Made by a program: the position numbers and the translations under genes. From Paenibacillus sp. 1_12 (lineage in GTDB: Bacteria; Bacillota; Bacilli; Paenibacillales; NBRC-103111): DNA of 64,000 bases. Positions within the stretch are counted from its first letter, which is position 1, and the number at the start of each line of letters is the position of its first letter. The notes beneath the pieces were generated by a model. It was not told the origin of the DNA and ran no database searches. It saw only the letters and a program-made list of their open reading frames with translations. Of the stretch, positions 8,770 to 18,170 are shown piece after piece. The stretch is from contig NZ_FOTE01000002.1 of NCBI RefSeq assembly GCF_900114475.1, positions 620,001-684,000 on the forward strand, read 5' to 3'.

Positions 8770-10404
8770 TTATTTCTTCTTACGGGTTTCGAATGATTTG
8801 GCATACTCCATCGGAGTCATTCCTACGATATCCTTAAATACTTTAAAAAAATAATTGTAGCTCGAAAATCCTACCTTGCCATATATGTCTTTAATCCGCT
8901 CATCCCCATGTTCAATTAAGCCTTGGCTCATATGAATGCGGTGTTGATTCAAATAATCGGTAAAAGTCGTTTGCGTTTCTTCTTTAAATAACCTGCTTAA
9001 ATATGAAGGTGTGATCCCTGCCTTCTCAGCAACCTCTTCAAGAGAAAGCGGATGTTTATAAAACTCATTCACATATTTGATCGCTTGCTGTACGTATTTG
9101 GAGTAGGTTCCTACATAACGGCTCTCCTGCAGGATGTCGGTCAAGTTAAAGTAGGCACCCTGAATCCAGCTCTGAATTTCCTCCAAATTGTTATATTGAT
9201 TAAGCTGCTCCCGCGAGAGAAATTCGCCACCAAACAGACTTTTTTGCTCAATACCGGTTTTCCTAGCTACTTTATTCAGTATGCTGACTAATTCACTCAC
9301 AATCATTTGAATGGAGCCTGGACTCGTTGAAGTTCTTTGTATTTGTTCGAAAATATCTTTTAAAATGCCAGCTGTTTGTTCTTTATCCGTTCTTTCAAGC
9401 GCGCTCAGCAGGTCTTTCTCCTGCGTAATATTGATCGTCATGAGCGATACACTTTTATTTGAATTTCGTGTAGAATCATAAGGTCGGCATCCATATATAT
9501 CCATCAGGTTTTGTTCCATAGCAGCGCATGCTGAATGATAATACTTCCGGATATCGGAATGCTGAACACAGATGGGGCTATAGCCGAACGCTGCTTTCAC
9601 ATTCAAATACATATTAACCGTTTTCCCCAATCGCTCAATACTATCGTGCAGCTCGGAGATAGCCAGACTTTCACTGTGCTGTTGGCCTACACTTAGCAAT
9701 AACAAAAACTTGCCTTGGTCAATATGGCTTCCAATTCCCAGACGCTCAGGCCCAAGCGCTTGCTGCGATAAATTGAGAATGGAGCGAATATATTGATGCT
9801 TGTCCGTATCCGAGTAGCCTTCGGTAATAACGGAAAAGTTAACAATTTGCATGATCACCACGAGGATTTGTTTACCGGTAGCTTTAAGGCTTTGGTATAG
9901 CGAATCCAGCCCTGCACTCCTTTCATTATCTCCAAGCACCCAGTCCTTGAGCTGGTTTTGCGCAAGTCGAATTCCATTCTGGCTCCACACCTGTGAAGCT
10001 GATGGTGGTTGATCATGTAAGCCTGACTCAATAGTACTTCGCGCTTTGTTCAAGAGCTCAATCAAATCCGCTGCCTGAATTCTGCTTTTCAACAAATAAT
10101 CGATGGCCCCATGCTTCATCGTATCTCTGACATATTCGTATTTATCATAACTACTTAGTACAATAATTTGAATGTTCCTGTATTTATCATATACGTATTT
10201 GGTCAGCTCAACTCCGTCCATCATCGGCATGTGGATATCTAGAATGAGTATCTGCGGCTTCAATGCTTCAATTAAACGCAGAGCCGCGGCTCCATTATTG
10301 GCTTCTCCACATAGGGTGAAACCTTGATTTTCCCAATCAAATAACGATCTTAAATGATTACGCACAAGCATCTCGTCATCCACTAGCAGTACTTTGATTA
10401 ACAC
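8770..10404 (-). CDS. Response regulator with AraC-type DNA-binding domain, YesN type
   Basis: 544 residues from the GTG at 10404, chosen because GGAGGGG lies about 8 bases upstream and the receiver domain begins immediately (IKVLLVDDE). Receiver residues: D9/D10, phospho-acceptor D56 in ILILDIHMP, S84/S85 and K106. A middle region with a weak GGDEF-like fold follows, and the AraC double helix-turn-helix sits at the C-terminus (AGITPSYLSRLFKEETQ, VGFSSYNYFFKVFKDIVG). The 5' end overlaps the kinase gene by 29 bp, so translation is coupled. Likely activator of the adjacent importer/GH51 operon; this target is inferred from position. Confidence 0.94.
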   Translation of the reverse strand: MLIKVLLVDDEMLVRNHLRSLFDWENQGFTLCGEANNGAAALRLIEALKPQILILDIHMPMMDGVELTKYVYDKYRNIQIIVLSSYDKYEYVRDTMKHGAIDYLLKSRIQAADLIELLNKARSTIESGLHDQPPSASQVWSQNGIRLAQNQLKDWVLGDNERSAGLDSLYQSLKATGKQILVVIMQIVNFSVITEGYSDTDKHQYIRSILNLSQQALGPERLGIGSHIDQGKFLLLLSVGQQHSESLAISELHDSIERLGKTVNMYLNVKAAFGYSPICVQHSDIRKYYHSACAAMEQNLMDIYGCRPYDSTRNSNKSVSLMTINITQEKDLLSALERTDKEQTAGILKDIFEQIQRTSTSPGSIQMIVSELVSILNKVARKTGIEQKSLFGGEFLSREQLNQYNNLEEIQSWIQGAYFNLTDILQESRYVGTYSKYVQQAIKYVNEFYKHPLSLEEVAEKAGITPSYLSRLFKEETQTTFTDYLNQHRIHMSQGLIEHGDERIKDIYGKVGFSSYNYFFKVFKDIVGMTPMEYAKSFETRKKK

Positions 10405-12178
10405 CAGCCTCTCCCCTCCCGATGTGTGGCATACAGATTTGAACCTTGGTGTAGAGCTGAGGCTCACTCTCTACTTTCAACCCGTAAGCACTACCAAAAT
10501 ATAACTGCAGCCGCTCATGTACGTTGCTGATTCCAATTCCGCTAAATGAGGTAGTGCGCTCCCCTCCTTGGGCACGCAGCAGCTGTTGTATTTGCTCCTC
10601 TGTCATCCCGACTCCGTTATCCGTTACTTCAATTATGACCAGATCGCCCTCACGGTACATTTTGATTACAATGATACCATTGTAAGGAAGTGATTGGACA
10701 CCATGAAAAATGGCATTTTCTACGATGGGCTGAAGCACCATTTTAATTGTCATACAATCCATCAGCTCGGGATCGGTTTGATAGATGACCTGAAATCGAT
10801 CCATATATTTGTAGGACTGAATGGTTATATAGCTTTTGACGTAGTCCAATTCTTCTCCAAGCGTGACAAATGGATGTGAATTCCCGACGATTCCCCTTAA
10901 GAGATCGATTAAAGAGCCTGTAATCTCTTCGATGTTACGCGAATTTTGAAGCTGAGCCATATATCGAATGGTGTTTAGCGTATTATATAAAAAGTGAGGA
11001 CTGATTTGAGCCTGCAGCGCCGTAAATTCCAACTCCCGTTTCTGGCGCTCCTTAATAGAAATGTCGTCAAGCAAATACTTTAAACGCTCGATCATACTGT
11101 TAAATACGACGCTTAGCTGACCTACCTCGTCCTGAGTTTGAATGGAGGTTACACTATTCAGTTTGCCATCCCGAACCGTACGCATCGCATTACGGAGCTT
11201 ATTCAAATTTTTGGTAATTTGTGCGGCAAGCACGTTGGACAACAGGATTACAATAAGAAATACGATGGCGGAAACCTCGACGATTTGTGTCCGAAGCCTT
11301 AAGGAATCCTTCAACAATGAAGTATTTTTTATCATTCCTATGGTCAACCAGCCGGTAAAATCGGATTTGTAATTGACGACTAGATAGGAATTGCCCTCAT
11401 AATCAACCTCACTCATCGTTTCCTTGCCAGCATCGGCGGACAATACCTGCTCGAAGTTCGTTTCGGAAATATTGTTGGCCATCAATTCGGAGTTCGATTT
11501 GTATACGAAATCGCCGTTATCCTCAATGACATATACATAGCTGTCGTCCAGCGGCTTAATATGATAAACCTGCTTCACGATATCGTAATTGATTTCAATA
11601 ATGGATGCACCAATCGTTTTACCGGAATATCGGATAGCTCGACCAACAATAACGGCATCGTTATCGCCTCCTTTGGTTCGCTGCATAAAGACACGCTGCG
11701 AGCTGGAATCGATGATCTGCTGGACTAACCCTCGAGATTCGGCAACGAATTGATCCGTCAAAGGTGCTCCCGCCCTATAAAACTTGCCGTTCAAGCCAAT
11801 AACGGAAATACGATTGATATACGATTTATATGTAATAAATGAAGCAAGAAAATCCTCCACCTGTTTATTTTCCAGAAACCATTCATAAGATATCGGATAA
11901 TGTTCACTCATGAGCGGATCAATGACATTAGCTCTGCTGGATACAATAACCGTATTAATATTGTCCATATCGATCAGCATTAATTTCAAGCTTTCATCGG
12001 CATGCCGGATGATATCTGTTATGTAAATAATTGCATTTTTTTTGATGGTATTGAAGGAATGGTAGTAGATAATGCTGGTCACTGCAGCAAGGGACAATAA
12101 TGCGACAAGACTAAAAGCAATGAAAATTTTGGAGCGGATGCTTCTGAGCGGAGATAGATGCCAGCCTGCTCTTTTCAT
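10376..12178 (-). CDS. Sensor histidine kinase, YesM type
   Basis: 600 residues. Membrane segments at about 17-39 and 302-320 enclose an extracellular Cache-type sensor. A HAMP domain follows, then the motif QISPHFLYNTLN with H395, the N-box PIVENAIFHG (N488) and the GVGM/GIGISN lid boxes. It probably senses an extracellular sugar or the liganded binding protein encoded downstream and phosphorylates the overlapping response regulator. SD GGCAGGTG is 9 bases before the ATG. A terminator separates it from the sulfatase gene upstream, so it has its own promoter in 12179-12292, where I see no convincing -35/-10 pair. Confidence 0.95.
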   Translation of the reverse strand: MKRAGWHLSPLRSIRSKIFIAFSLVALLSLAAVTSIIYYHSFNTIKKNAIIYITDIIRHADESLKLMLIDMDNINTVIVSSRANVIDPLMSEHYPISYEWFLENKQVEDFLASFITYKSYINRISVIGLNGKFYRAGAPLTDQFVAESRGLVQQIIDSSSQRVFMQRTKGGDNDAVIVGRAIRYSGKTIGASIIEINYDIVKQVYHIKPLDDSYVYVIEDNGDFVYKSNSELMANNISETNFEQVLSADAGKETMSEVDYEGNSYLVVNYKSDFTGWLTIGMIKNTSLLKDSLRLRTQIVEVSAIVFLIVILLSNVLAAQITKNLNKLRNAMRTVRDGKLNSVTSIQTQDEVGQLSVVFNSMIERLKYLLDDISIKERQKRELEFTALQAQISPHFLYNTLNTIRYMAQLQNSRNIEEITGSLIDLLRGIVGNSHPFVTLGEELDYVKSYITIQSYKYMDRFQVIYQTDPELMDCMTIKMVLQPIVENAIFHGVQSLPYNGIIVIKMYREGDLVIIEVTDNGVGMTEEQIQQLLRAQGGERTTSFSGIGISNVHERLQLYFGSAYGLKVESEPQLYTKVQICMPHIGRGEAGVNQSTASG

Positions 12179-12292
12179 CTTATGAGCACCTGCCTTTCCG
12201 GATGTGTCCGCTTACATTCTCTTAAAGTGAACTCATTATGACACAATATTCAGTAAAATGGTATGGTCTCTTCTTTACTTGTTATAAGGTAA

Positions 12293-12326
12293 AAAAGATT
12301 GTTCCGCTTAAAGGGAACAACCTTTT
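12293..12326 (-). terminator. Terminator of the sulfatase gene
   Basis: AAAAGaTTGTTCC pairs with GGAACAAcCTTTT across an 8-base loop with one mismatch; on the minus strand it is followed by a run of six T. It begins 15 bases after the sulfatase stop. Confidence 0.85.
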
Positions 12327-12340
12327 AATCCTTCTGACTC

Positions 12341-13852
12341 CTAAGCGTGCCAGATCCGTGGCATGGGCAGCGGTTCTTTTCCAAGCTCTGCCCATATATA
12401 TTTCAAGAGCAGCTCTGTCTTCAATTCGAGGAAATTGCTGTCGTCCCACAGGTTATTAAGTTCTCCAGGGTCTTCTTGCAGATCAAAGATTTCGCCATAG
12501 GTCTGATTATAGTAAACCGTAATTTTGTATCGTTGATCTACGTACGTTTTTTGATGAATCGTTGTCGGCTCATGGCGGAATTCACAGATGGCGTGATCCC
12601 GCGCCTGCTCGGTCTTGCCGCACCATACTTCGCTTTGATCCACACCAGTCATACTGTGGGGGATTGTGATTCTTGCCATACTTAAAAATGTCGGAGCGAG
12701 ATCAACAAGCGATTGAATCGCTGGAGATACAACGCCTGTCGGTACATGGTCTGGATAGCGGACGATAAAAGGAATTTTGATGAGATCCTCATAGTGAAAG
12801 CCACCCTTGTATTGCAATCCATGCTGCCCGAAGAAGTGACCATGGTCTGTAGTAAACACCACAATGGTGTTATCCGTTAGCCCCAGCTCATCAAGCTTAT
12901 CCAAGATGCGTCCGATGTATTTGTCCATACAACTGATCATACCGTAATAAGTCGCTACAAGCTTTTTACGTTCACTCTCGGAGAGTCGATTATGGGAATG
13001 ATAGCCATGGATACCATAGCCGGTTTCCTGTAAATGTGAGAAGTCCGGATTCGGCTCCTGCGTCAATCCAAAATGCGGCGGGTTGCGATCATGCTCGCCA
13101 GGTGTCACGGTTGGAATGGTTAGCTGTTCTGGGTCGTACATCGTATCCCATGGCTCCGGTACGAGATAGTCAGGATGTGGATCAAAAAAGCTAGCCCACA
13201 GAAAAAAGCTGTCCCCATCCCGGCTATAATCCTCCAGTAGCTGATTGGTTCGTTCGGCTATCCAAGTGTTGTAATGAAATTGCTCAGGAATTGGCCATTT
13301 ATGCAGTACGGACGGGTCCATCGTTCCGGTCGGTGAGAGGAAATAATCGCGCCAATTGCTGCAGCCCTTTTGCTCCATCCAGATTGCATAATGCTGCCCC
13401 ACATGCGCTTCATTCGTATGATTGCGCGCCAGCTCCACGTGATCAAAGCCGTAAAAAGGTCCATTGAAGCTTTTCCAATGCTCCAGATCCTGTAAAATAG
13501 GGTACGACTCCACGGAAGGATATGCCTCCGTACTTTTTAGCGGTTGAAAATGAGCTTTCCCAATGAGCCCCGTTCGGTAACCGGCCTGTTTAAAATCTTC
13601 TCCAACGGTATGCCTGTCCTCCAAAAGCTTCGTTCCCAGCGTCCAAGCTCCGTGTTGGCTCGGATACATTCCTGTAACAATGGATGCCCTTGTCGGTGTA
13701 CACGTAGGATTCGGGCAATACGCCTTGGAAAAGGTTGTTCCCTCTCTAACTAATCTGTCCAGGTTGGGGGTGGAAATCTCAGGGTTAAAAGCGCCTATCG
13801 TATTCCAATGCTGTTGATCACTTGTAATTAGCAAAATGTTGGGCTTACTCAC
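12341..13852 (-). CDS. Type I sulfatase (formylglycine-dependent), cytoplasmic
   Basis: 503 residues. The sulfatase signature CTPTRASIVTGMYPSQHG carries C51, the residue converted to formylglycine, and R55; D12 near the N-terminus and the TTDHGHFFGQHG motif supply metal ligands. There is no signal peptide, so it acts in the cytoplasm on an imported sulfated sugar or small sulfate ester. The GTG start has GAGGAGGA 7 bases upstream. No formylglycine-generating enzyme or anaerobic sulfatase maturase is encoded in the window, so activation must depend on a gene elsewhere. The AraC regulator at 14204 is transcribed divergently and is the natural candidate to control it. Related phosphodiesterases and phosphonate hydrolases share this fold, so the substrate class is not certain. 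Confidence 0.92.
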   Translation of the reverse strand: MSKPNILLITSDQQHWNTIGAFNPEISTPNLDRLVREGTTFSKAYCPNPTCTPTRASIVTGMYPSQHGAWTLGTKLLEDRHTVGEDFKQAGYRTGLIGKAHFQPLKSTEAYPSVESYPILQDLEHWKSFNGPFYGFDHVELARNHTNEAHVGQHYAIWMEQKGCSNWRDYFLSPTGTMDPSVLHKWPIPEQFHYNTWIAERTNQLLEDYSRDGDSFFLWASFFDPHPDYLVPEPWDTMYDPEQLTIPTVTPGEHDRNPPHFGLTQEPNPDFSHLQETGYGIHGYHSHNRLSESERKKLVATYYGMISCMDKYIGRILDKLDELGLTDNTIVVFTTDHGHFFGQHGLQYKGGFHYEDLIKIPFIVRYPDHVPTGVVSPAIQSLVDLAPTFLSMARITIPHSMTGVDQSEVWCGKTEQARDHAICEFRHEPTTIHQKTYVDQRYKITVYYNQTYGEIFDLQEDPGELNNLWDDSNFLELKTELLLKYIWAELGKEPLPMPRIWHA

Positions 13853-14203
13853 TGAACATTCCTCCTCAAATAAATCGATTTAAGATGAACTAAAACCTCG
13901 TGACAGCTAAGAGAAGCTGCGAAAGCAGACCCTTCTTCCAATCACTGTTGCAGCCAGATTCTTTCTATTCTCATCCTATAGGGGCAAGAATCCGTCTGCA
14001 AAGGCGAACACTTCGTTTCTCCAGAAAGGTCCACTTTCTCCGCTAGGGCTGTATGTTTCTTTTGTTCATCTTATTATTATTCCTTATTGGATAGTATAAA
14101 TTGCTTTCCATTTTGTTGAAATGCAAATATGTTGGACTTGTCAATTTGTTGTCTTCGATTTATTCTAAAGACAGGACATATACGTAGGGAGCTGACAAAG
14201 GAC
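13853..14203. promoter_or_regulatory. Divergent promoter region of sulfatase and AraC genes
   Basis: About 350 bases without a convincing gene. The only element I can defend is TATAAA at 14095-14100 as a -10 for the + strand AraC gene. A cre-like sequence near 14000 has two mismatches in the core and is not called. No terminator or structured leader is seen. Confidence 0.45.
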
Positions 14204-15040
14204 ATGCAGGAGTATGCCCATGAATTTGCCGAACATTGGTACTCCCTTCCCACACCTATGCAGGCGGCAGGTGGAAGCTGGATTGTCCGGGCCGGACATA
14301 ACAAAGCGAAGCCGCATTATGGTGTCGGACCGAAAAGCATTCAGCAATACGGATTTCATTTCATTAAGTCCGGGATGGTTCAGGTGACCTGTGGAGGCAT
14401 AACTGTAGAGCTTGGGGAGAGTGATGCCTTTTGCTTATTTCCTGGGAAATCCTATGTCTATCAAGCGATACCGGACTCTGCAAAAGAACTGCAAATGGTT
14501 TGGATCGCACTGGATGGCCCACAGGTCTCCTTATTACTACTGGAATTGGGTTTAAAGGATGCATCGTTTCATCTTAAGCGTGCGCTGGACCATCGAGTGT
14601 GGGCGACAATCAGACAGTTCATCCTGTATTTTCAGAAAGGCAAGACCGATCCTATGCGCGAGCAAAGTCTCTTGTACGAGCTGCTGTGGAAAATCAAGCA
14701 AAACACCGACATCCAGCGAGCCTCGCCAAAGCGCCATTGGGTTGCAGAGGTCAAACAATATTTGGAGCTGCATTGTACTGAAAATATTAAGATTGACCAT
14801 ATTGCGCGGCATGTAGGTGTGCATCGGTCACATTTGTATACGGCTTTTATGAAGGAGTTTGATTGTTCCCCTATGCAGTATTTACAAAGGCTGCGCTTGG
14901 AAAAAGGTGCCCAACTTCTCAAACATACTGGTCTTTCAGTGACAGAGGCTGCCCTGTCCCTTGGATATCCTGATTTGTTCTCCTTCACCCGTGCTTTTAC
15001 AAAGATGTATGGGATATCTCCCAAGGGTTACCGGGGATAA
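14204..15040 (+). CDS. AraC-family transcriptional regulator, divergent from sulfatase
   Basis: 278 residues from the ATG at 14204. The N-terminal half is a cupin-type effector domain (YGFHFIKSG, ELGESDAFCLFPG). The C-terminal AraC domain has both helix-turn-helices (VGVHRSHLYTAFMKEFDCSP and LGYPDLFSFTRAFTKMYGISP). The open frame reaches an ATG at 14129, but no SD sequence precedes it; AGGGAG and AAAGGA lie before 14204 at imperfect spacing, so the start is uncertain by 25 codons. Its position, back to back with the sulfatase, suggests that it regulates sulfatase expression in response to the imported sugar. Confidence 0.88.
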   Translation: MQEYAHEFAEHWYSLPTPMQAAGGSWIVRAGHNKAKPHYGVGPKSIQQYGFHFIKSGMVQVTCGGITVELGESDAFCLFPGKSYVYQAIPDSAKELQMVWIALDGPQVSLLLLELGLKDASFHLKRALDHRVWATIRQFILYFQKGKTDPMREQSLLYELLWKIKQNTDIQRASPKRHWVAEVKQYLELHCTENIKIDHIARHVGVHRSHLYTAFMKEFDCSPMQYLQRLRLEKGAQLLKHTGLSVTEAALSLGYPDLFSFTRAFTKMYGISPKGYRG

Positions 15041-15071
15041 ATAGAAATGATCTTAGATGCACGTAAAAAAA

Positions 15072-15107
15072 CAGGCTCTCTCTCGAATAGTTCGAGCTGA
15101 GAGCCTG
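15072..15107. terminator. Strong terminator between convergent genes
   Basis: CAGGCTCTC / GAGAGCCTG outer stem plus CTCGAA/TTCGAG inner stem. The A-run at 15064-15071 becomes the U-tract on the minus strand, so it mainly ends the seven-gene operon transcribed leftward; it also follows the AraC gene ending at 15040. Confidence 0.85.
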
Positions 15108-15129
15108 CTTGAGTCCATTTATCGATATG

Positions 15130-15957
15130 CTATTCCCAATCCTGATCTACCTTTTCGAGTAAACCTTTTAATGCACGGATAGCAGTTATGACGCGTTCTG
15201 AATCACTTGCTTCGGGCAAATAAGGCTTTAAATGAGGCTCAACCGATAGGAAACCATCATACTGGCGTTCCTTTAATTTTACGAGCAATTCCTCAAGTTG
15301 ACCTTCACCGACTCCCGCCGGTACGAATTGACGCGGCTCCTGTACAGCATCCTTGATATGAACATAGTCCGTATAGGGAGAAATCTTGGGATAAGCATCC
15401 CGCATCGGCTGAACATTGTTCATGACGTAATTTCCGGGGTCAAATGCGGCACGCATGTGCTTGGAATCGCAATGAGCAAGAATGTCCAGGCAGCAGTCGT
15501 CGGTCGAACCGTACAAATTGCTATCATTCTCCAGGATCAGAATCACGCCGCTACGGCTGGCGGCCTCTGTCAGCTGCTTTAGCCTGTGCAAGACTTCGTC
15601 ACGATATGCCTCAACGCTCCCGCCTTCCGGCAGCCGATATGAAAAAATACGAATATACGGAGTTTCAAAAAATTGTGCCGCATATGTAGCCTTATCAAGA
15701 GCCTCAAGCTGTGGTTCAAAAGGGTCCGTTATTAAATATTTACCGATTGGTGAAGCAATCGACGAAATACGGAAACCACGCTTTTGTAAAACAGCTTGAA
15801 TTTGATTTAGCTCATCCTCATTCAGCTCAAGCACATTTTTGCCCCATACTCCGCGCAATTCCAAATATTTCATACCTTCCTGCTCAAGAACATCCAACTG
15901 TTCATCTAAATCGGAGCTTATTTCATCTGCAAAACAAGTAAGCTTTACTTTACTCAC
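15130..15957 (-). CDS. Sugar phosphate isomerase/epimerase-like TIM-barrel protein
   Basis: 275 residues, AP-endonuclease-2 fold. The divalent-metal ligands expected for the family are in place: E143 (ILENDS), D173 (AFDPGNY), H200 (YVHIKDA) and E240 (SVEPHL). Members isomerise or epimerise keto-sugars, dehydrate inosose, or cleave 3-keto-glycosides; sequence alone does not separate these. The start is GTG with GAGGGGA 7 bases upstream. Last gene of the seven-gene operon, 23 bases after an oxidoreductase that could supply its keto-substrate. A distant homologue is encoded at 25276-26079. Confidence 0.9.
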   Translation of the reverse strand: MSKVKLTCFADEISSDLDEQLDVLEQEGMKYLELRGVWGKNVLELNEDELNQIQAVLQKRGFRISSIASPIGKYLITDPFEPQLEALDKATYAAQFFETPYIRIFSYRLPEGGSVEAYRDEVLHRLKQLTEAASRSGVILILENDSNLYGSTDDCCLDILAHCDSKHMRAAFDPGNYVMNNVQPMRDAYPKISPYTDYVHIKDAVQEPRQFVPAGVGEGQLEELLVKLKERQYDGFLSVEPHLKPYLPEASDSERVITAIRALKGLLEKVDQDWE

Positions 15958-15980
15958 AGAAGCGTCCCCTCTCCAATACC

Positions 15981-17171
15981 TTAATGGCTTCCAAAAGATT
16001 TGGTCATATCTTCATCAGGTGCTAGACTTACAGCCACTTTTTTAACGAATCTTGAACTGGCAATCAATTCCTTGAGCTTGGCTTCAAAGGCATCGGCATC
16101 AATGGGAACTTGAACCGTTTGTTTTTGGAACGAAGAAAGCATAATACCGTTCGCTAATGTTAATGCACCTATGCCCTCAACACCGTGAGCGATAAGCTCT
16201 CCGGTACCGTTAAGCAGCCGTTCGACAAATTTGGTTGTCACCACTTGATGTCCGGAAGGCTCGTTGATATCAACCTCAATCTCTATGCGCTCAACTTCCA
16301 TTTTGCTGAACTTTTGTTCCGTTTCATTGGAATATTTCAGCATGGACATTGGATTCTTGTAAAGAACGAGCTTGCCTTCCTCCAGTACGAGCTTACCGTT
16401 CTCGCCAATAATTTCCATTCTGTTCGTTCCCGGCAGCTCAGCTGTAGTCACAATCAAATGTCCGATCATGCCATTTTGATGTTCAAAATAAGCCGTTACC
16501 TCATCTTCTACTTCGATATCATGATATTTGCCGATATGCGCATGTCCGGTAATACTAGCAGGTACCCCGAACAACCATTGATACACATCAAGCGTATGCG
16601 GACACTGGTTCGTCAAAATACCACCGCCTTCGCCTGCCCAGGTTGCACGCCAATCTCCACTGTTGTAATATGCCTGCGAACGGAACCATGCCGTATGTAT
16701 CCAGGTTGCACGCGTTAGCTTACCGAGTTGGCCGCTTTCTACAATGCTTTTCACTTTACGGTAAAAAGGCAGGGTGCGCTCTTGAAACATGATTGCGAAT
16801 TCCAAATTCGGATGCTGCTTTTTGGCGTTTTCGTAAGCATCGACCATACGCTTGGCATCATTAAGATGAACAGCGATCGGTTTTTCGCACATGACATGAA
16901 CTCCGCGTGCAAAAGCATCCAAGGCAACGGTCGGGTGGTCATAATGCGGTACTGCAATAATGACGGCATCCAACCCCGATTGCTCCAGCAAATCTTTGTA
17001 ATTGTAATAAGCTTTCGTATTCAGATCCTTAGCATATGAGTCCGCTTTCTCCTGAATAAGATCGCAAACACCTGCTATGTGAACATTGCTCATCTCCTTC
17101 AATATTTTGGCATGCGTGGAACCGATGTTACCAAGCCCTACTAATCCTATACTTATTTTCCGTTCGCTCAT
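15981..17171 (-). CDS. Gfo/Idh/MocA-family oxidoreductase (copy 2 of the operon)
   Basis: 396 residues from the ATG at 17171, with GAGGAG 9 bases upstream; a longer frame to 17237 has no SD sequence. Rossmann motif GLVGLGNIGSTH at the N-terminus; catalytic CEKPIAVH and the downstream GGGILTNQCPHTLD motif, whose His is a usual proton-transfer residue. Family members oxidise or reduce a hydroxyl of a sugar or cyclitol with NAD(P). It resembles the first gene of the same operon (21897-23078) over its whole length, by eye around 60% identical, including the long C-terminal domain. Both copies appear intact, so they may act on successive intermediates or different substrates, or form a mixed complex. 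Confidence 0.92.
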   Translation of the reverse strand: MSERKISIGLVGLGNIGSTHAKILKEMSNVHIAGVCDLIQEKADSYAKDLNTKAYYNYKDLLEQSGLDAVIIAVPHYDHPTVALDAFARGVHVMCEKPIAVHLNDAKRMVDAYENAKKQHPNLEFAIMFQERTLPFYRKVKSIVESGQLGKLTRATWIHTAWFRSQAYYNSGDWRATWAGEGGGILTNQCPHTLDVYQWLFGVPASITGHAHIGKYHDIEVEDEVTAYFEHQNGMIGHLIVTTAELPGTNRMEIIGENGKLVLEEGKLVLYKNPMSMLKYSNETEQKFSKMEVERIEIEVDINEPSGHQVVTTKFVERLLNGTGELIAHGVEGIGALTLANGIMLSSFQKQTVQVPIDADAFEAKLKELIASSRFVKKVAVSLAPDEDMTKSFGSH

Positions 17172-17308
17172 ATCATCCATCTCCTCATTTATCTGTGATA
17201 TTAGATTCTTCCTAATTGTAAAGGGTAGCAAATGCAACTTCCTCGTAATTTTTGATGAAAAAGTAGGATTTATTGACTTAACTCATGATGCATTTGCGTT
17301 GTCCACTA

Positions 17309-18088
17309 TTACACGTCCACTAATTTCCCTTCATAATTATAATTTCTGAATAACGGATTGATACCATGGAGCATCAGCCCCTGCCCCCAATTTACATGTG
17401 TATCCTTTGTCGGCAGATCCTCGGGATCACGAACCTGAACAAGTACATTTCTGCGAGTTCGGTCACTTCGATTAATCGGCGATCCATGTATCGTTAAATA
17501 ATTGAAAAATAATACATCACCCGCTTCAGCTAAACAGGGAATTCCGCTTTCAATCGGATATTCCTTATGGTTCAGATAGTAGCTTCCTACGTGCGGCAAT
17601 GGGCCTTGTTTATGGGAGCCGGGTATCACATATACACAACCGTTTTCTACATTGGTTTCATCCAGATGGATGCTGGCCAGCATCATGCTGTGCTTGGTGT
17701 GCGGAAAATACGGATAGTCCTGATGCATAGGGAAGGCAGCACCCTTTTCGGGTGGTTTGACCATCATTTTGGTATGATGCAGTTGGACATTATCACCGAT
17801 CAGCTTGGCGAATATACCGACCAGCTTCAATTGTGTGATCATTTGAGTAAATTGGGCATCATGGTACTGCACATCATGAAAGCCTTTAAGCACAAGCTTC
17901 TTTAATTGTTCCGGCGGCAGGTAATCTCCTCGCCAAGCGTGACTCCTGTCAAATTTGGAGGCGGCCGCACGCTTCAGGAAGGCTTCCACAGATTCCTGAA
18001 ACCTTTCAACTTCTTCAGTGTTATATACACCCTTTACCAGTAAGTAACCATTGTCATGATAAAACTGCACTTGGTCCGCAGTAATCAA
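17309..18088 (-). CDS. Phytanoyl-CoA dioxygenase (PhyH) family protein
   Basis: 259 residues from a TTG start at 18088 (ITADQVQFYHDNGY), chosen because AGAGGAG lies 6 bases upstream; an ATG at 18160 would add 24 residues but lacks an SD sequence. The Fe(II) facial triad is visible as H122 and D124 in FPMHQDYPYF and H201 in LTIHGSP. An Arg-rich RSDRTRRN motif for 2-oxoglutarate follows. Family members hydroxylate small molecules using 2-oxoglutarate and oxygen. It sits between importer permeases and an oxidoreductase, so the substrate is probably the imported compound or a derivative, such as a methyl ether, betaine or cyclitol; this is inference. Confidence 0.88.
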   Translation of the reverse strand: MITADQVQFYHDNGYLLVKGVYNTEEVERFQESVEAFLKRAAASKFDRSHAWRGDYLPPEQLKKLVLKGFHDVQYHDAQFTQMITQLKLVGIFAKLIGDNVQLHHTKMMVKPPEKGAAFPMHQDYPYFPHTKHSMMLASIHLDETNVENGCVYVIPGSHKQGPLPHVGSYYLNHKEYPIESGIPCLAEAGDVLFFNYLTIHGSPINRSDRTRRNVLVQVRDPEDLPTKDTHVNWGQGLMLHGINPLFRNYNYEGKLVDV

Positions 18089-18170
18089 GGTTAACTCCTC
18101 TTTTCCATGATCATTTGGTATATCCGCTTCGAGCAGTATTCCTTTCCTACACCACATCATATGTTAATGA

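Noticed and set aside
13990-14020. cre-like sequence between sulfatase and AraC genes
   Set aside because: Two mismatches including the central CG context; no palindrome.
16185-16718. Long open frame on the + strand (177 codons)
   Set aside because: Lies wholly inside the oxidoreductase gene on the other strand, has no SD, and its product shows no recognisable family features.
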